A stretch of DNA of 64,000 nt, from the NCBI RefSeq assembly GCF_001019615.1, contig NZ_JNBQ01000003.1, forward strand, positions 1-64,000, given 5' to 3'. A model generated the notes under the pieces. It was not told where the DNA came from. It searched no databases and was given only the letters and a program-made list of their open reading frames with translations. Source of the stretch: Cellulosimicrobium funkei. GTDB lineage: Bacteria; Actinomycetota; Actinomycetes; Actinomycetales; Cellulomonadaceae. Both the position numbers and the translations under genes were made by a program. Of the stretch, positions 56,124 to 64,000 are shown one piece after another (the stretch's first letter is position 1; every line of letters starts with the position of its first letter).

Positions 56124-57194
56124 TCAGTCGTCGAGGCGCGCGGGGAGGCCGAACAGCGGAAACCACGAGGCCGTGTCGAGGAACGCGTTGATCGCCGTCA
56201 CCCGCCCGCCCTCGGTCTCGATGACCTGGAGCGCCCACGGCTCGTGCCCGCCGCCTGCCGCTCGCCGGTACTGGCCGAACCCGATCGTGCCGTTCGCGGC
56301 CACCGGCACCATGCGCGACCCCTCGCACTCGTAGCCCGGTCCCGTCATCCAGGTGACGATGTCCGCGGTCCCCTTCATCCACAGCGGGTACGGCGGCATG
56401 GACAGCGTCGCGTCCTCGTGGAGGATCGCGACGAGCGCGTCCATGTCGTAGCGCTCGAACGCGTCGAGGTAGCGCTCGAGCAGCAGCCGCTCCTCGTCGC
56501 CGAGCCCGGCGTTCGACGCGACCGGTGCGGGCTCGGCGTCGTCCGTGAGACTCGAGCTGTCCCAGTGGGCCCGCGCCGCCATCGTCGCGCGTGCTCGCTG
56601 GAGCGCGCTGTTCACGGACGCGACGGACGTGTCGAGCAGCTCCGCGACCTCGCTGGCCTGCCAGCGCAGCACCTCGCGCAGCAGGAGCACCGCGCGCTGC
56701 TTGGGCGGCAGGAACTGGAGCGCGGCGACGAACGCGAGCCGGATGGTCTCGCGGCCCACCGCGACCTGCGCCGGGTCGCCGTCGTGCGGCAGCACCCGAT
56801 CGTCCGGGACCGGCTCGACCCACGTCTCCTCGGGGAGCACCTGGCCCAGGTTCTCGACCTCCGGCGCCTGCGGTCCGCCGAGGCCCATGGGGCGCTCGCG
56901 CCGCTTGCGCGCGCCGAGCGCGTCGAAGCACACGTTCGTCGCGATGCGGTAGAGCCAGGAGCGCAGCGACGAGCGACCCTCGAACCGGTCGTACGAGCGC
57001 CACGCGCGCAGGAACGCCTCCTGCACGGCGTCCTCCGCCTCGAACGAGGAACCGAGCATGCGGTAGCAGTACCCCGTGAGCTCCCGCCGGTGGCCGGCGA
57101 GGACCGCGTCGAGGTCGTCGCGCGCGGGCAGGGGAGCGGGGGCGGTCGCGGCGGGTTCCGGGCGGAGGCTCGTGGGGGTGGCGAGGTCGGTCAT
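56124..57194 (-). CDS. sigG: SigG-like ECF sigma factor with SnoaL-like C-terminal domain
   Basis: A 356-residue protein. Region 2 reads LTGYCYRMLGSSFEAEDAVQEAFLRAWRSYDRFEGRSSLRSWLYRIATNVCFDALGARKRRERP; region 4 contains PPKQRAVLLLREVLRWQASEVAELLDTSVASVNSALQRAR. The remainder (about 215-345) is a SnoaL-like fold (ERYDMDALVAILHEDATLSMPPYPLWMKGT), replacing a separate anti-sigma factor in this group, where it is thought to control activity. Resembles mycobacterial SigG. The symbol is given by resemblance. ATG 57194. Confidence 0.85.
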   Translation of the reverse strand: MTDLATPTSLRPEPAATAPAPLPARDDLDAVLAGHRRELTGYCYRMLGSSFEAEDAVQEAFLRAWRSYDRFEGRSSLRSWLYRIATNVCFDALGARKRRERPMGLGGPQAPEVENLGQVLPEETWVEPVPDDRVLPHDGDPAQVAVGRETIRLAFVAALQFLPPKQRAVLLLREVLRWQASEVAELLDTSVASVNSALQRARATMAARAHWDSSSLTDDAEPAPVASNAGLGDEERLLLERYLDAFERYDMDALVAILHEDATLSMPPYPLWMKGTADIVTWMTGPGYECEGSRMVPVAANGTIGFGQYRRAAGGGHEPWALQVIETEGGRVTAINAFLDTASWFPLFGLPARLDD

Positions 57195-57345
57195 GGTGCT
57201 GCCTCTCAGGACTCGATGGTCTCGACGTTCGCGAGGGGTGCCTGCGGGTGGACGCGAGATGCTGCGATCACGCGCACGGGACCAGGGGAGTGGTCCATCT
57301 CACACACGCTACCGCTGCCCTCCGACACGGCACAGGGGAGGGAGA

Positions 57346-59493
57346 TCAGTCGTCGAGGTCGAGCTCGAACCACACGGTCTTGCCCGGGGCGCCGTCGAGG
57401 GCGTCGACGCCCCAGCGCGACGCGCAGCGCTCGAGGAACTGCACGCCCCGGCCGCCCGTCTCGTCCGGGCGGGGGGAGCGGAGCCGGGGGAGCACGGCCG
57501 AGCCGTCCCGCACCGCGACGCGCAGGACGCGGTGCCCCACCTCCAGCTCGGCCTCGACCGGGGCCGCGCCGTGCTGCACCGCGTTGGTCAGCACCTCGCT
57601 CGTGAGGAGCATGGCGATGCGGCGGACCGACGGGGCGACGTCGCAGCTCTCGAGGACGTCGTCCACCCAGCGGCGGGCGGGTCCGATCGCCGACGACACG
57701 TGCTCGACCTGCCGCGTCAGGACCGACGGCCGACCCGGGCCGGGTGGGCGCGCGACCGTGTGTCGCACGCGCAGCGCGAGGAGGGCGACGTCGTCGCGCT
57801 GGTCGGACACGAGCCGGCGCACGAGCGCGTCGGGGAGCGCGGACGTCGTGGTGGCCGTGTGCTCGGCGAGGGCGGCACGCACGGCGGCGAGCCGCTCCGC
57901 GTACGAGGTGCCGCGCCGCTCGACGAGGCCGTCGGTGTAGAGGAGGAGCGTGTCGCCGTGCGCGAGGTGGGCGCGGTGGTCGTGCCGCGTGGTCCCCGGC
58001 AGCACGCCGAGCATGAGGTCGGCGGGCGCGTCGAGGGTCTCCACGCTGCCGTCGGCGCGCAGCACGAGCGGAGCGGGGTGCCCGGCGTTGGACCACGTGA
58101 CCTCGAACCCGTGCGGGGTGCGGTCGAGCCGCACGACCACCGCCGTCCCGCTGGAGTGCAGCGCGAGACCGCGGTTGGCCCGGTCCAGGAGCCGGAGCAG
58201 GACGGCGGGCGGCTCGTCCTGGCACCACGCGAACGTGCGCAGCATGGAGCGCAGCTGGCCCATCTGCGCCGCGGCCCGCATGTCGTGGCCGGTGACGTCG
58301 CCGATCATGAGGACGCACGCGTCGTCGTCGAGCACCACCGCGTCGTACCAGTCGCCGCCGACCTGGTCGGTGCGGGTCGCCGACGCGTAGGTCGCCGCCA
58401 GCTCCGCGTTGCGCACCGACGGGAGCTCGGTGAGCATCGCCGCCTGGAGCGTCGTCGCGACGCGGTGGCGCTCCTCCAGGAGCCGGACCCGGTCGAGCGC
58501 GTGCGCGACGTACGACGCGATCGCCGTCTTCGTCTGGACCGCGTCGTCGTCGAACTCGCGCGCCGCCTCCCAGGCCAGGGTGACGACGCCGAGCAGCCGT
58601 TCACCCGCGAGCACCGGCAGGAACGCGCGGGCCTCGACGTCGTCGGCCGCGATGAGGGCCGCGGCCTCGGGCAGCCGCGCGGCGTACTGGGCGTGGTCGT
58701 GGAAGAACAGGGGCTCGCGCGTGCGGGCGGCGATCGACGCGCCCCGCTCCGCGTCGACGCGCATCCGGCGGAACGATGCCGGGACGCCAGGCTCCAGGTG
58801 GTCCAGCGTCGTGTACTCGAGCCGGGTGCCGCTCGCGTCGAGCACGGCGAGGCCCGCGTAGCGCGCGCCGATCCCCGTGCCGACCGCCGAGAGCCGCTCG
58901 GCGACGTCGCGCACGGAGGTCGCGGCGGCGAACGACTCGGAGAGCTCCAGCAGGAGGCGGGACCGCCGGTTGGCCGCGAGCGCGACGCGCTGCATGCGCT
59001 TCGCCCGCGCCCGGGCGAGCCGGAGCCGCAGCTCGGAGGTGCACGCGGACGCGAGGTCGGCGAGGGTCGCGAGGTCCTCGTCGGACCAGGGGCGCGGCCG
59101 CCCGTCGAACGCGCACAGCGACCCGACGGCCTTGCCGTGCGGGTCGAAGATCGGGAAGCCGGCGTAGGACACGACGCCGATGTCGTCGACCGCGCGGAGC
59201 GAGGCGAGGTGCGGGACGACCCGTGCGTCCTCGACCACGAGCGGTCGCGCGTCGCTCGTGACGAACTGGCAGAACGTGTGGCTCAGGGGCGTGCGGCGCT
59301 CGGACTGGTACGGCTCGGGCAGACCGAGCGCGCCGGGCAGCACCGCCTCGTCGTCGAGGACCAGCGTGACCAGAGCCGACGGCACCCCCAGCTGCCGACG
59401 CACGAGGCGCGCGAACCGGTCGAACGACTCGTCCGCCACCGGCTCGGCGAGCCCCGCCTGCGCGAGCTCGTGGATCGCCTGGGCGTCGGTCAT
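57346..59493 (-). CDS. SpoIIE-type PP2C phosphatase with GAF domains and anti-sigma-kinase-like ATPase
   Basis: A 715-residue multidomain protein. Two GAF-type sensory domains span residues about 15-160 (SHTFCQFVTSDARPLVVEDARV, AGFPIFDPHGKAVGSLCAFD) and 180-330. The SpoIIE phosphatase domain (about 365-560) has DQVGGDWYDAVVLDDDACVLMIGDVTGHDMRAA and LLLYTDGLVERRG. The last 120 residues hold a GHKL ATPase (TSEVLTNAVQHGAAPVEAELEV, GRGVQFLERCA), as in RsbW-like kinases. It would set the phosphorylation state of an anti-sigma antagonist. Co-directional and upstream of sigG, 151 bases away. Confidence 0.88.
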   Translation of the reverse strand: MTDAQAIHELAQAGLAEPVADESFDRFARLVRRQLGVPSALVTLVLDDEAVLPGALGLPEPYQSERRTPLSHTFCQFVTSDARPLVVEDARVVPHLASLRAVDDIGVVSYAGFPIFDPHGKAVGSLCAFDGRPRPWSDEDLATLADLASACTSELRLRLARARAKRMQRVALAANRRSRLLLELSESFAAATSVRDVAERLSAVGTGIGARYAGLAVLDASGTRLEYTTLDHLEPGVPASFRRMRVDAERGASIAARTREPLFFHDHAQYAARLPEAAALIAADDVEARAFLPVLAGERLLGVVTLAWEAAREFDDDAVQTKTAIASYVAHALDRVRLLEERHRVATTLQAAMLTELPSVRNAELAATYASATRTDQVGGDWYDAVVLDDDACVLMIGDVTGHDMRAAAQMGQLRSMLRTFAWCQDEPPAVLLRLLDRANRGLALHSSGTAVVVRLDRTPHGFEVTWSNAGHPAPLVLRADGSVETLDAPADLMLGVLPGTTRHDHRAHLAHGDTLLLYTDGLVERRGTSYAERLAAVRAALAEHTATTTSALPDALVRRLVSDQRDDVALLALRVRHTVARPPGPGRPSVLTRQVEHVSSAIGPARRWVDDVLESCDVAPSVRRIAMLLTSEVLTNAVQHGAAPVEAELEVGHRVLRVAVRDGSAVLPRLRSPRPDETGGRGVQFLERCASRWGVDALDGAPGKTVWFELDLDD

Positions 59494-59577
59494 GGTCCAG
59501 TATCACCAGGACGAGGCCGGTCAAACAGTGCAAGCCGCGCCAGCCGGGCGCGGGGACGGGGTGAAATCGGGTAGAAG

Positions 59578-59603
59578 GGAACGTCGCGTGGGGATGCTGC
59601 GTG
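59578..59603 (+). promoter_or_regulatory. Possible ECF-type promoter of the SigE-like gene
   Basis: GGAAC at 59578-59582 and CGTG at 59600-59603 are 17 bases apart, resembling GGAAC/CGT boxes used by ECF sigma factors. It lies 56 bases before the GTG start, suggesting autoregulation. This short pattern occurs by chance in GC-rich DNA. Confidence 0.3.
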
Positions 59604-59658
59604 TACCGCTCGTGACACCACGACACGACGGCGGGCGCGGACCGCGAGGGGCGGCGAC

Positions 59659-60420
59659 GTGACGGCGACAGGTTCGGCCGGCCCCGTCGGACGGACCGGG
59701 AGGCTCGAGCTGCTGCTCGACGTCGCAGCCGACCCTGACCGGGACGACGACCGGGACGGTGGGGCCGACGAGCCGGACGACTCGTCCGTGGTCGAGATCG
59801 ACCTCGTCGCCCGGCGCACGCGCGACGAGGAGTTCTCCGCGTTCATGCGCGACGCCCGCGACCCCCTGCACCGCATGGCGTACCTGCTCTGCGGGGACCG
59901 GCACCGGGCCGAGGAGCTCACGCAGCACGCGCTCGAGCGGACGTACCGCGCGTGGACGCGGGCCCGCGACCGCGACCCGCTCGCCTACGCCCGCCGCGTG
60001 CTGGCCAACCTCCGCGTCGACACGTGGCGCCGCACGCGGCGGGAGGTGCTCGCCGGGCCCGACGAGCTCACGCAGGCGGAGGGTGTCCGACGACCGGGCC
60101 GTCCCGCCGCCGGGGACCGGACGGGCGACGTCGACGACCGCGACGCGGTCGTGCGGGCGCTCCTGACGCTCCCGATGAAGCAGCGCCGCGTCGTCGTGCT
60201 GCGGCACCTGCTCGACCTCAGCGAGAGCGAGGTCGCCGCCGAGCTCGGCATCCCGGTCGGCACCGTGAAGTCGACGGCCTCCCGGGGCCTCGCCCGTCTC
60301 CGGGAGCTGCTCGGCGCGCCCGACGGCGCCGCTCCCGGCCCGACCGCGCCGACGACCCCGACCTCCCCGACGACCCAGACCTCCCCGACCGCCCGGACCT
60401 CCGGAAGGACACCCCGATGA
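59659..60420 (+). CDS. SigE-family ECF sigma factor
   Basis: A 253-residue protein. After an acidic N-terminal stretch, region 2 reads FMRDARDPLHRMAYLLCGDRHRAEELTQHALERTYRAW (about 66-105), and region 4 reads LTLPMKQRRVVVLRHLLDLSESEVAAELGIPVGTVKSTASRGLARLREL. A 40-residue Thr/Pro-rich tail follows. Typical of the SigE-family (SigE/M-like) factors of actinobacteria that sit with a membrane anti-sigma gene. GTG 59659. Its stop overlaps the next ATG (ATGA), so both are translated as a pair. Confidence 0.85.
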   Translation: MTATGSAGPVGRTGRLELLLDVAADPDRDDDRDGGADEPDDSSVVEIDLVARRTRDEEFSAFMRDARDPLHRMAYLLCGDRHRAEELTQHALERTYRAWTRARDRDPLAYARRVLANLRVDTWRRTRREVLAGPDELTQAEGVRRPGRPAAGDRTGDVDDRDAVVRALLTLPMKQRRVVVLRHLLDLSESEVAAELGIPVGTVKSTASRGLARLRELLGAPDGAAPGPTAPTTPTSPTTQTSPTARTSGRTPR

Positions 60421-61574
60421 GCCCCGCGAACGGACGCCCGGCGCCCACCCCGCCCGAGGACGACTTCCTCGCCCGGCTGCGGCGCACGGCCGACGACGCC
60501 GTCCCGCCCTCGACGCTCGACCTCGACGTGGTCCTCCGGTCCAGCCGCCGCGGCGTGCAGCGGCGCCGGTCGCTCGCCGGCGTCGCGGGCGTCGTCGCGC
60601 TGGGGCTCGTCGGCACGGGCGTCGTGACGGCGGGCGGCCCGGACGGGCTCCGCGACCTCGCGCGCGAGGTCGTCACCGGGTCGCCCGGGTATGAGGTCGT
60701 CACGGCGGAGGCCACGCTCGTCGACGTCGCGCCGGGCGTCGTCGCGGTCTCCGAGCCCGCGACGTACCTGCGCGACGACGGCACGTACGTCCTCGACCTC
60801 GGCCTGCCCGCGTGGGACGGCGGCGACCGGTTCCTCGTGGAGGTCGGCGTCGTGAACGACCTGGGCCACCTCTCGACCGACGTCACGCTCCGTGCGGGCG
60901 ACGACGGCGACCTCGCCGCGCTGCGCGCCGGGCGGTCCGCGGGCACGGTGATCGACGACGGCGGGCGTGCTGTCGTCGTCGACCCGGAGAGCGGCCGGAC
61001 GATGGTGGTGGGCGTCGAGCCCGGCAACACCGTGGCCGGCGACCTGAAACAGACGTTCGTCGGTCTGACGGCGGACATCGCGGACGAGAGCGGCGGCCGG
61101 GCCACGTCGCTGGAGCTCCCCACCGCGCAGGTCGTCGACGGGCCGACCGTCGTCCTCGACGTGTACGCGGCCCTGCTGGACGCGGACGAGCAGAGCGCTG
61201 CCCAGGTACGAGGGGTCATGTCGTACGGCACCAACACGCAGTGGACCGTCACGTGCGAGGCTCTCCGGCCGGACGAGGCGGACGAGCTGGCGTGCGCGGT
61301 GCGGTACGACGACGCCACCGGGCTCGTGGAGGTCGACCGGGACTACCCCACGCCGGTGGACGACCCGGTGCTCGACATGCTGCGCGTGGAGGCGGTCGGC
61401 ATCGACCTCCCCTCGGGCGACGTCGGGCTGTTCGACGCGTGCCTCGCGGGCCGTGGTGTGCCCGACGGCTCGACGACGCTCGACCTCAGACCGTGGAGCG
61501 AGGGGCCGCAGGGCGATGCCTGGCGGCGTTGCGCGCTCGACCTCCTGGAGCTGCCGACGTTCATGGAGCGGTGA
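60417..61574 (+). CDS. Probable membrane-anchored anti-sigma factor/lipoprotein-like partner of the SigE-family factor
   Basis: A 385-residue protein. A short N-terminal region (FLARLRRTADDAVPPSTLDLDVVLRSSRRGVQRRR) is followed by one membrane segment ([22 protein letters not shown], about 52-75) and a long outer domain. The topology and the ATGA overlap with the sigma factor fit a regulator binding the sigma factor through its cytosolic end. No zinc-anti-sigma HxxxCxxC motif is seen, so the mechanism differs from ZAS proteins. The outer domain, with cysteines near 285, 298, 347 and 377, has no recognised family. Confidence 0.65.
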   Translation: MSPANGRPAPTPPEDDFLARLRRTADDAVPPSTLDLDVVLRSSRRGVQRRRSLAGVAGVVALGLVGTGVVTAGGPDGLRDLAREVVTGSPGYEVVTAEATLVDVAPGVVAVSEPATYLRDDGTYVLDLGLPAWDGGDRFLVEVGVVNDLGHLSTDVTLRAGDDGDLAALRAGRSAGTVIDDGGRAVVVDPESGRTMVVGVEPGNTVAGDLKQTFVGLTADIADESGGRATSLELPTAQVVDGPTVVLDVYAALLDADEQSAAQVRGVMSYGTNTQWTVTCEALRPDEADELACAVRYDDATGLVEVDRDYPTPVDDPVLDMLRVEAVGIDLPSGDVGLFDACLAGRGVPDGSTTLDLRPWSEGPQGDAWRRCALDLLELPTFMER

Positions 61575-61589
61575 GGGGCCACCGACTGG

Positions 61590-62381
61590 TCAGGTGCCCC
61601 CGCGGGCCCGGAGGTCCGTGATGGCGTGCTCGGCGCCGTGCGCGTCGAGATAGGTGCCGCCGCGGACCTCGGGGACGAGCGCGGCGTCCGGCCCCGCCGT
61701 GAAGCGGTGGACGAGCGGGTGCCCGGTGGGCACGTCGAGGTCCTGGACCTCCTCGGGCGTGAGGTCGTCCACGAGCACGGAGAGCGCGCGCAGCGAGTTG
61801 CCGTGCCCGACGACCAGGACCGCCTCGCCCCGGGAGAGCGCCGTGCGGGTCGCGGCCCAGAAGGGGCGCAGCCGCTCGACGACGTCGGCCAGCGACTCGG
61901 CGTCCGGGCGCAGGGCGGCGCGCGCGCCGTCGGGCAGGCGCAGCAGCGTGTCGTCGACGAGCGGGCGCGCGGGGTCGTCCGCCGCGAGCGGCGGCGGTCG
62001 GTGGAGGTACGAGCGGCGGTAGCGCCAGTAGGCCGCCTCGCCGTAGTCGCGGCGGACGACGTCGCGCGGCTTGTCCGTGAAGGCGCCGTAGTGGCGCTCG
62101 ACGAGGCGCCACTCGACGGCGAGCGGGGGCGGGCCGGGCAGCGCGTCGGCGACGATCGCGGCCGTCGTCGAGGCGCGCACGAGCGGGGACGTCGTGACGC
62201 GGCGCGGAGCCAGCGCGGGCTCGCGCGCGACGGCGTCGGCGAGCAGCCGTGCCGCGCGCCCTGCCTCGGCGACCCCGACGTCGGAGAGCGGCACGTCCAG
62301 GAGACCGGTGAACCGGTCGCCCGCGTTGAACGTGCTCTGCCCGTGACGCACGAGCACGAGCGTGCCGGGCGAGGAACCCAC
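61590..62381 (-). CDS. gpmA: 2,3-bisphosphoglycerate-dependent phosphoglycerate mutase family protein
   Basis: A 263-residue protein. LVLVRHGQSTFNAGDRFTGLLDVPLSDVG is the phosphohistidine motif. ERHYGAFTDKPRDVVRRDYGE is an ERHYG-type motif of true dPGM, and VGHGNSLRALSVLVDDLTPEEVQDLDVPTGHPLVHRF carries the second catalytic His. The GTG start at 62381 lies six bases before the stop of the upstream LuxR gene (62387), so it may be translationally linked. The assignment to glycolytic GpmA rather than a related phosphatase is likely but not certain. Confidence 0.8.
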   Translation of the reverse strand: MGSSPGTLVLVRHGQSTFNAGDRFTGLLDVPLSDVGVAEAGRAARLLADAVAREPALAPRRVTTSPLVRASTTAAIVADALPGPPPLAVEWRLVERHYGAFTDKPRDVVRRDYGEAAYWRYRRSYLHRPPPLAADDPARPLVDDTLLRLPDGARAALRPDAESLADVVERLRPFWAATRTALSRGEAVLVVGHGNSLRALSVLVDDLTPEEVQDLDVPTGHPLVHRFTAGPDAALVPEVRGGTYLDAHGAEHAITDLRARGGT

Positions 62382-62386
62382 GCGCG

Positions 62387-64000
62387 TCAGACCTCGAGCA
62401 GCCCGCGCTGGTGCGCGAGCGAGACGGCCTCGGCCCGCCCGGACGCGCCGAGCTTGGCCAGGACGTTGGACACGTGCACGCTCACCGTCTTCGCGGAGAT
62501 GAACAGGCGCTCGCCGATCTGCCGGTTGGTCAGGCCCTGGGCCACGAGCAGCAGGACCTCCTCCTCACGCTCGGTGAGGACCGCCGTCGTGGACCGGCGG
62601 ACCCCGGGCAGGTCGAGCCGGCCGCGGCGCCCGAGCGCGCGCACCGCGTCGGCGAGCGGGGCCGCACCCATCGCCTCGGCCTCCTCGAGCGCCTGCGCCG
62701 CCTCGATCTCGGCCGCGTTGCGGTCGCCCGCGCCGAGCAGGGACTGGGCCCAGCGGAAGCGTGAGCGCGCGACCTCGTACCGGTAGCCGTAGTCGAAGAG
62801 GCGTGTCGTCTCCTCCCACAGCGCCGGGTCGTCCTCGCCCGTGAGCCGCGAGTGCTCGGCCGCGGCACGCGCGAGCCAGGCGCGACCCTCGGGCCCGAGG
62901 CGACCGCCGCGCGGTCGGCCGCGCTCCGCCGTCGTGCGCGCCGCCTCCAGCAGCTCGTCGCCGCGCGCGACGAGCGCCGCGACCTGCCCGGCACCGGCCG
63001 CGCCCTGAAGACGTGCCGCCTCCGCGGCGTCGGCGAGCGCGGCGAGCGCGAGCGCCGAGATCCAGATGCGGCCCAGGAAGTAGTCGCTCCACGTGCGACC
63101 CAGGTGGTCCACGAGCTCGACGGCGAGCGCGACCGCCTCCTCGTCGCGCCCCGCCCACGTCAGGGCGTCGATCGAGCAGCCACCGGAGATGAGCGCGATC
63201 TGCCCGTCCCGGAACCAGTCCCGCCGCAGGGCCGTGCCGCGCGCGAGCGCGTCGGCGTCACCCCGCGCCACGGCCGCGTAGAGCTGCACGCAGGAGAGCT
63301 GCGGGGCCGACCCCTCCGGCATGGTCTCGCCCGTGGTCTCGGTGGGCGTGAGGTCACCGAGCACGTAGCGCACGAGGTCGCGGAACAGGCGCAGCTCCAC
63401 GCCGTACGCGCTCCAGCCGAGCCCGGTCGCGCGCGCCCGGTCGAGGCCGTCGGCCGTCACCCGCAGCGCCTCGTCGATGCGACCCGCGTAGTAGCGGTTC
63501 GCCGCGATGTTGTACCAGCAGCGGAGCTCGGTGAGGATGTCGCCCGCCTCGACGGCGCGCTCCCGGGCCTGGGCGAGCAGCACCGCGGCCCGGTCGTCGT
63601 CCGCGACCTCGAGGATCGCCATCGTGGTGAGCACGTCGGCCTCGACGTCGGGGGCGTCGAGCCGGTGCGCGACGTCCAGGGCCTGCGCGGCGACCTCCGC
63701 GGCGAGCTCGTCGAGGTCGGCGTTCATCGCGGCGCGCGCCCGCATCGCGAGCGTCCACGCGCGGTCGAGCGACGGCGGCTCCTCCGGGAGCACGGCCAGC
63801 GCGGCCTCGGTGTGGGCGAGGGTCTCCTCGACCTCCTCCGTGCCGAGCAGGTAGCGGGACAGCACGTGGCGCAGCGACGCCTGGCGCATCGGGTCGCTCG
63901 CCGTGCCCTCGACGACCTTGCGGGCGAGCGCGACCGCGCGGTCCGGCTCGCCCGCGCGGCTCGCCGCCCCTGCCGCGGCGAGCGCGACGGTGACGCGGTC
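62387..64000 (-). CDS. LuxR-family regulator, C-terminal part (runs off right edge)
   Basis: The frame is open to base 64000, so the N-terminal part is outside the window. The visible 538 residues are a helical, TPR-like region (ALAVLPEEPPSLDRAWTLAMRARAAM, CWYNIAANRYYAGRIDEALRV, DEEAVALAVELVDHLG) and a C-terminal LuxR HTH reading LTEREEEVLLLVAQGLTNRQIGERLFISAKTVSVHVSNVLAKLGA. This suits the LAL type with an N-terminal ATPase, but that portion is not seen. Targets unknown. Confidence 0.85.
   Translation of the reverse strand, partial: DRVTVALAAAGAASRAGEPDRAVALARKVVEGTASDPMRQASLRHVLSRYLLGTEEVEETLAHTEAALAVLPEEPPSLDRAWTLAMRARAAMNADLDELAAEVAAQALDVAHRLDAPDVEADVLTTMAILEVADDDRAAVLLAQARERAVEAGDILTELRCWYNIAANRYYAGRIDEALRVTADGLDRARATGLGWSAYGVELRLFRDLVRYVLGDLTPTETTGETMPEGSAPQLSCVQLYAAVARGDADALARGTALRRDWFRDGQIALISGGCSIDALTWAGRDEEAVALAVELVDHLGRTWSDYFLGRIWISALALAALADAAEAARLQGAAGAGQVAALVARGDELLEAARTTAERGRPRGGRLGPEGRAWLARAAAEHSRLTGEDDPALWEETTRLFDYGYRYEVARSRFRWAQSLLGAGDRNAAEIEAAQALEEAEAMGAAPLADAVRALGRRGRLDLPGVRRSTTAVLTEREEEVLLLVAQGLTNRQIGERLFISAKTVSVHVSNVLAKLGASGRAEAVSLAHQRGLLEV

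Overview
The window is very GC-rich DNA (well over 70% G+C by eye, with almost every third codon position G or C). It is densely coded, with short gaps, many GTG starts and strong GC-rich hairpins between convergent genes. Together with a DtxR-type iron box, SigE-like and SigG-like sigma factors, a PAS-ANTAR regulator, a CPBP protease and an LPxTG-type surface protein, this points to an actinobacterial chromosome, probably near Cellulosimicrobium, Cellulomonas or Isoptericola. The genus is an inference. I saw no tRNA, rRNA, CRISPR array, insertion sequence or replication origin.

Layout. (1) 1-8.3 kb: a secreted phosphodiesterase-like gene whose 3' end runs into an inverted, frameshifted piece of a related gene at the left edge, then an RDD membrane protein, an MFS exporter with a divergent MerR regulator, YnfA, a zinc-ribbon protein, a hexapeptide acetyltransferase and a HEAT-repeat protein. 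(2) 8.4-16 kb: DadA-like amino-acid oxidase with a divergent Lrp regulator, and an acyl-CoA ligase / TetR / AidB-like dehydrogenase regulon around a perfect palindromic operator, followed by a small phosphatase and a DUF4240 protein. (3) 16-23.5 kb: berberine-bridge-type oxidase, esterase, an iron-box-controlled siderophore-binding lipoprotein, a 5'-3' exonuclease and membrane proteins. (4) 23.5-28.2 kb: an arsenic-resistance island: ArsR, ArsO-like flavoprotein, ArsC, an ArsR-ArsC fusion, Acr3 and a 37-codon ORF overlapping acr3. (5) 28.3-34.7 kb: a decayed DUF1254/DUF1214 gene, GNAT and VOC genes, a NarL-type two-component pair and a cluster of palindromic repeats. (6) 34.8-48.1 kb: two alkylsulfatase paralogues bracketing a 2,672-residue wall-anchored repeat protein, a holin-like protein and a PAS-ANTAR regulator. 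(7) 48.2-56.1 kb: a SulP transporter and ClC channel tightly coupled, divergent from a DUF1269 protein; then GAP and AI-2E transporters and a four-gene cluster ending DUF6325-SHOCT-DUF1269. (8) 56.1-64 kb: SigG-like sigma factor, SpoIIE phosphatase, SigE-like sigma factor with its probable anti-sigma factor, a phosphoglycerate-mutase-family protein and the C-terminal part of a large LuxR regulator cut by the right edge.

Working together: the ars genes form a full arsenate-reduction and arsenite-export set with two regulators. The ligase/AidB genes look like one TetR regulon. The anion transporters, DUF1269/SHOCT module and the sigma/SpoIIE genes suggest an envelope or general-stress neighbourhood (inference). 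Most genes here are ordinary actinobacterial accessory functions. The least explained items are the giant surface protein, the DUF1269 module, the palindrome clusters and the inverted junction at the left edge.
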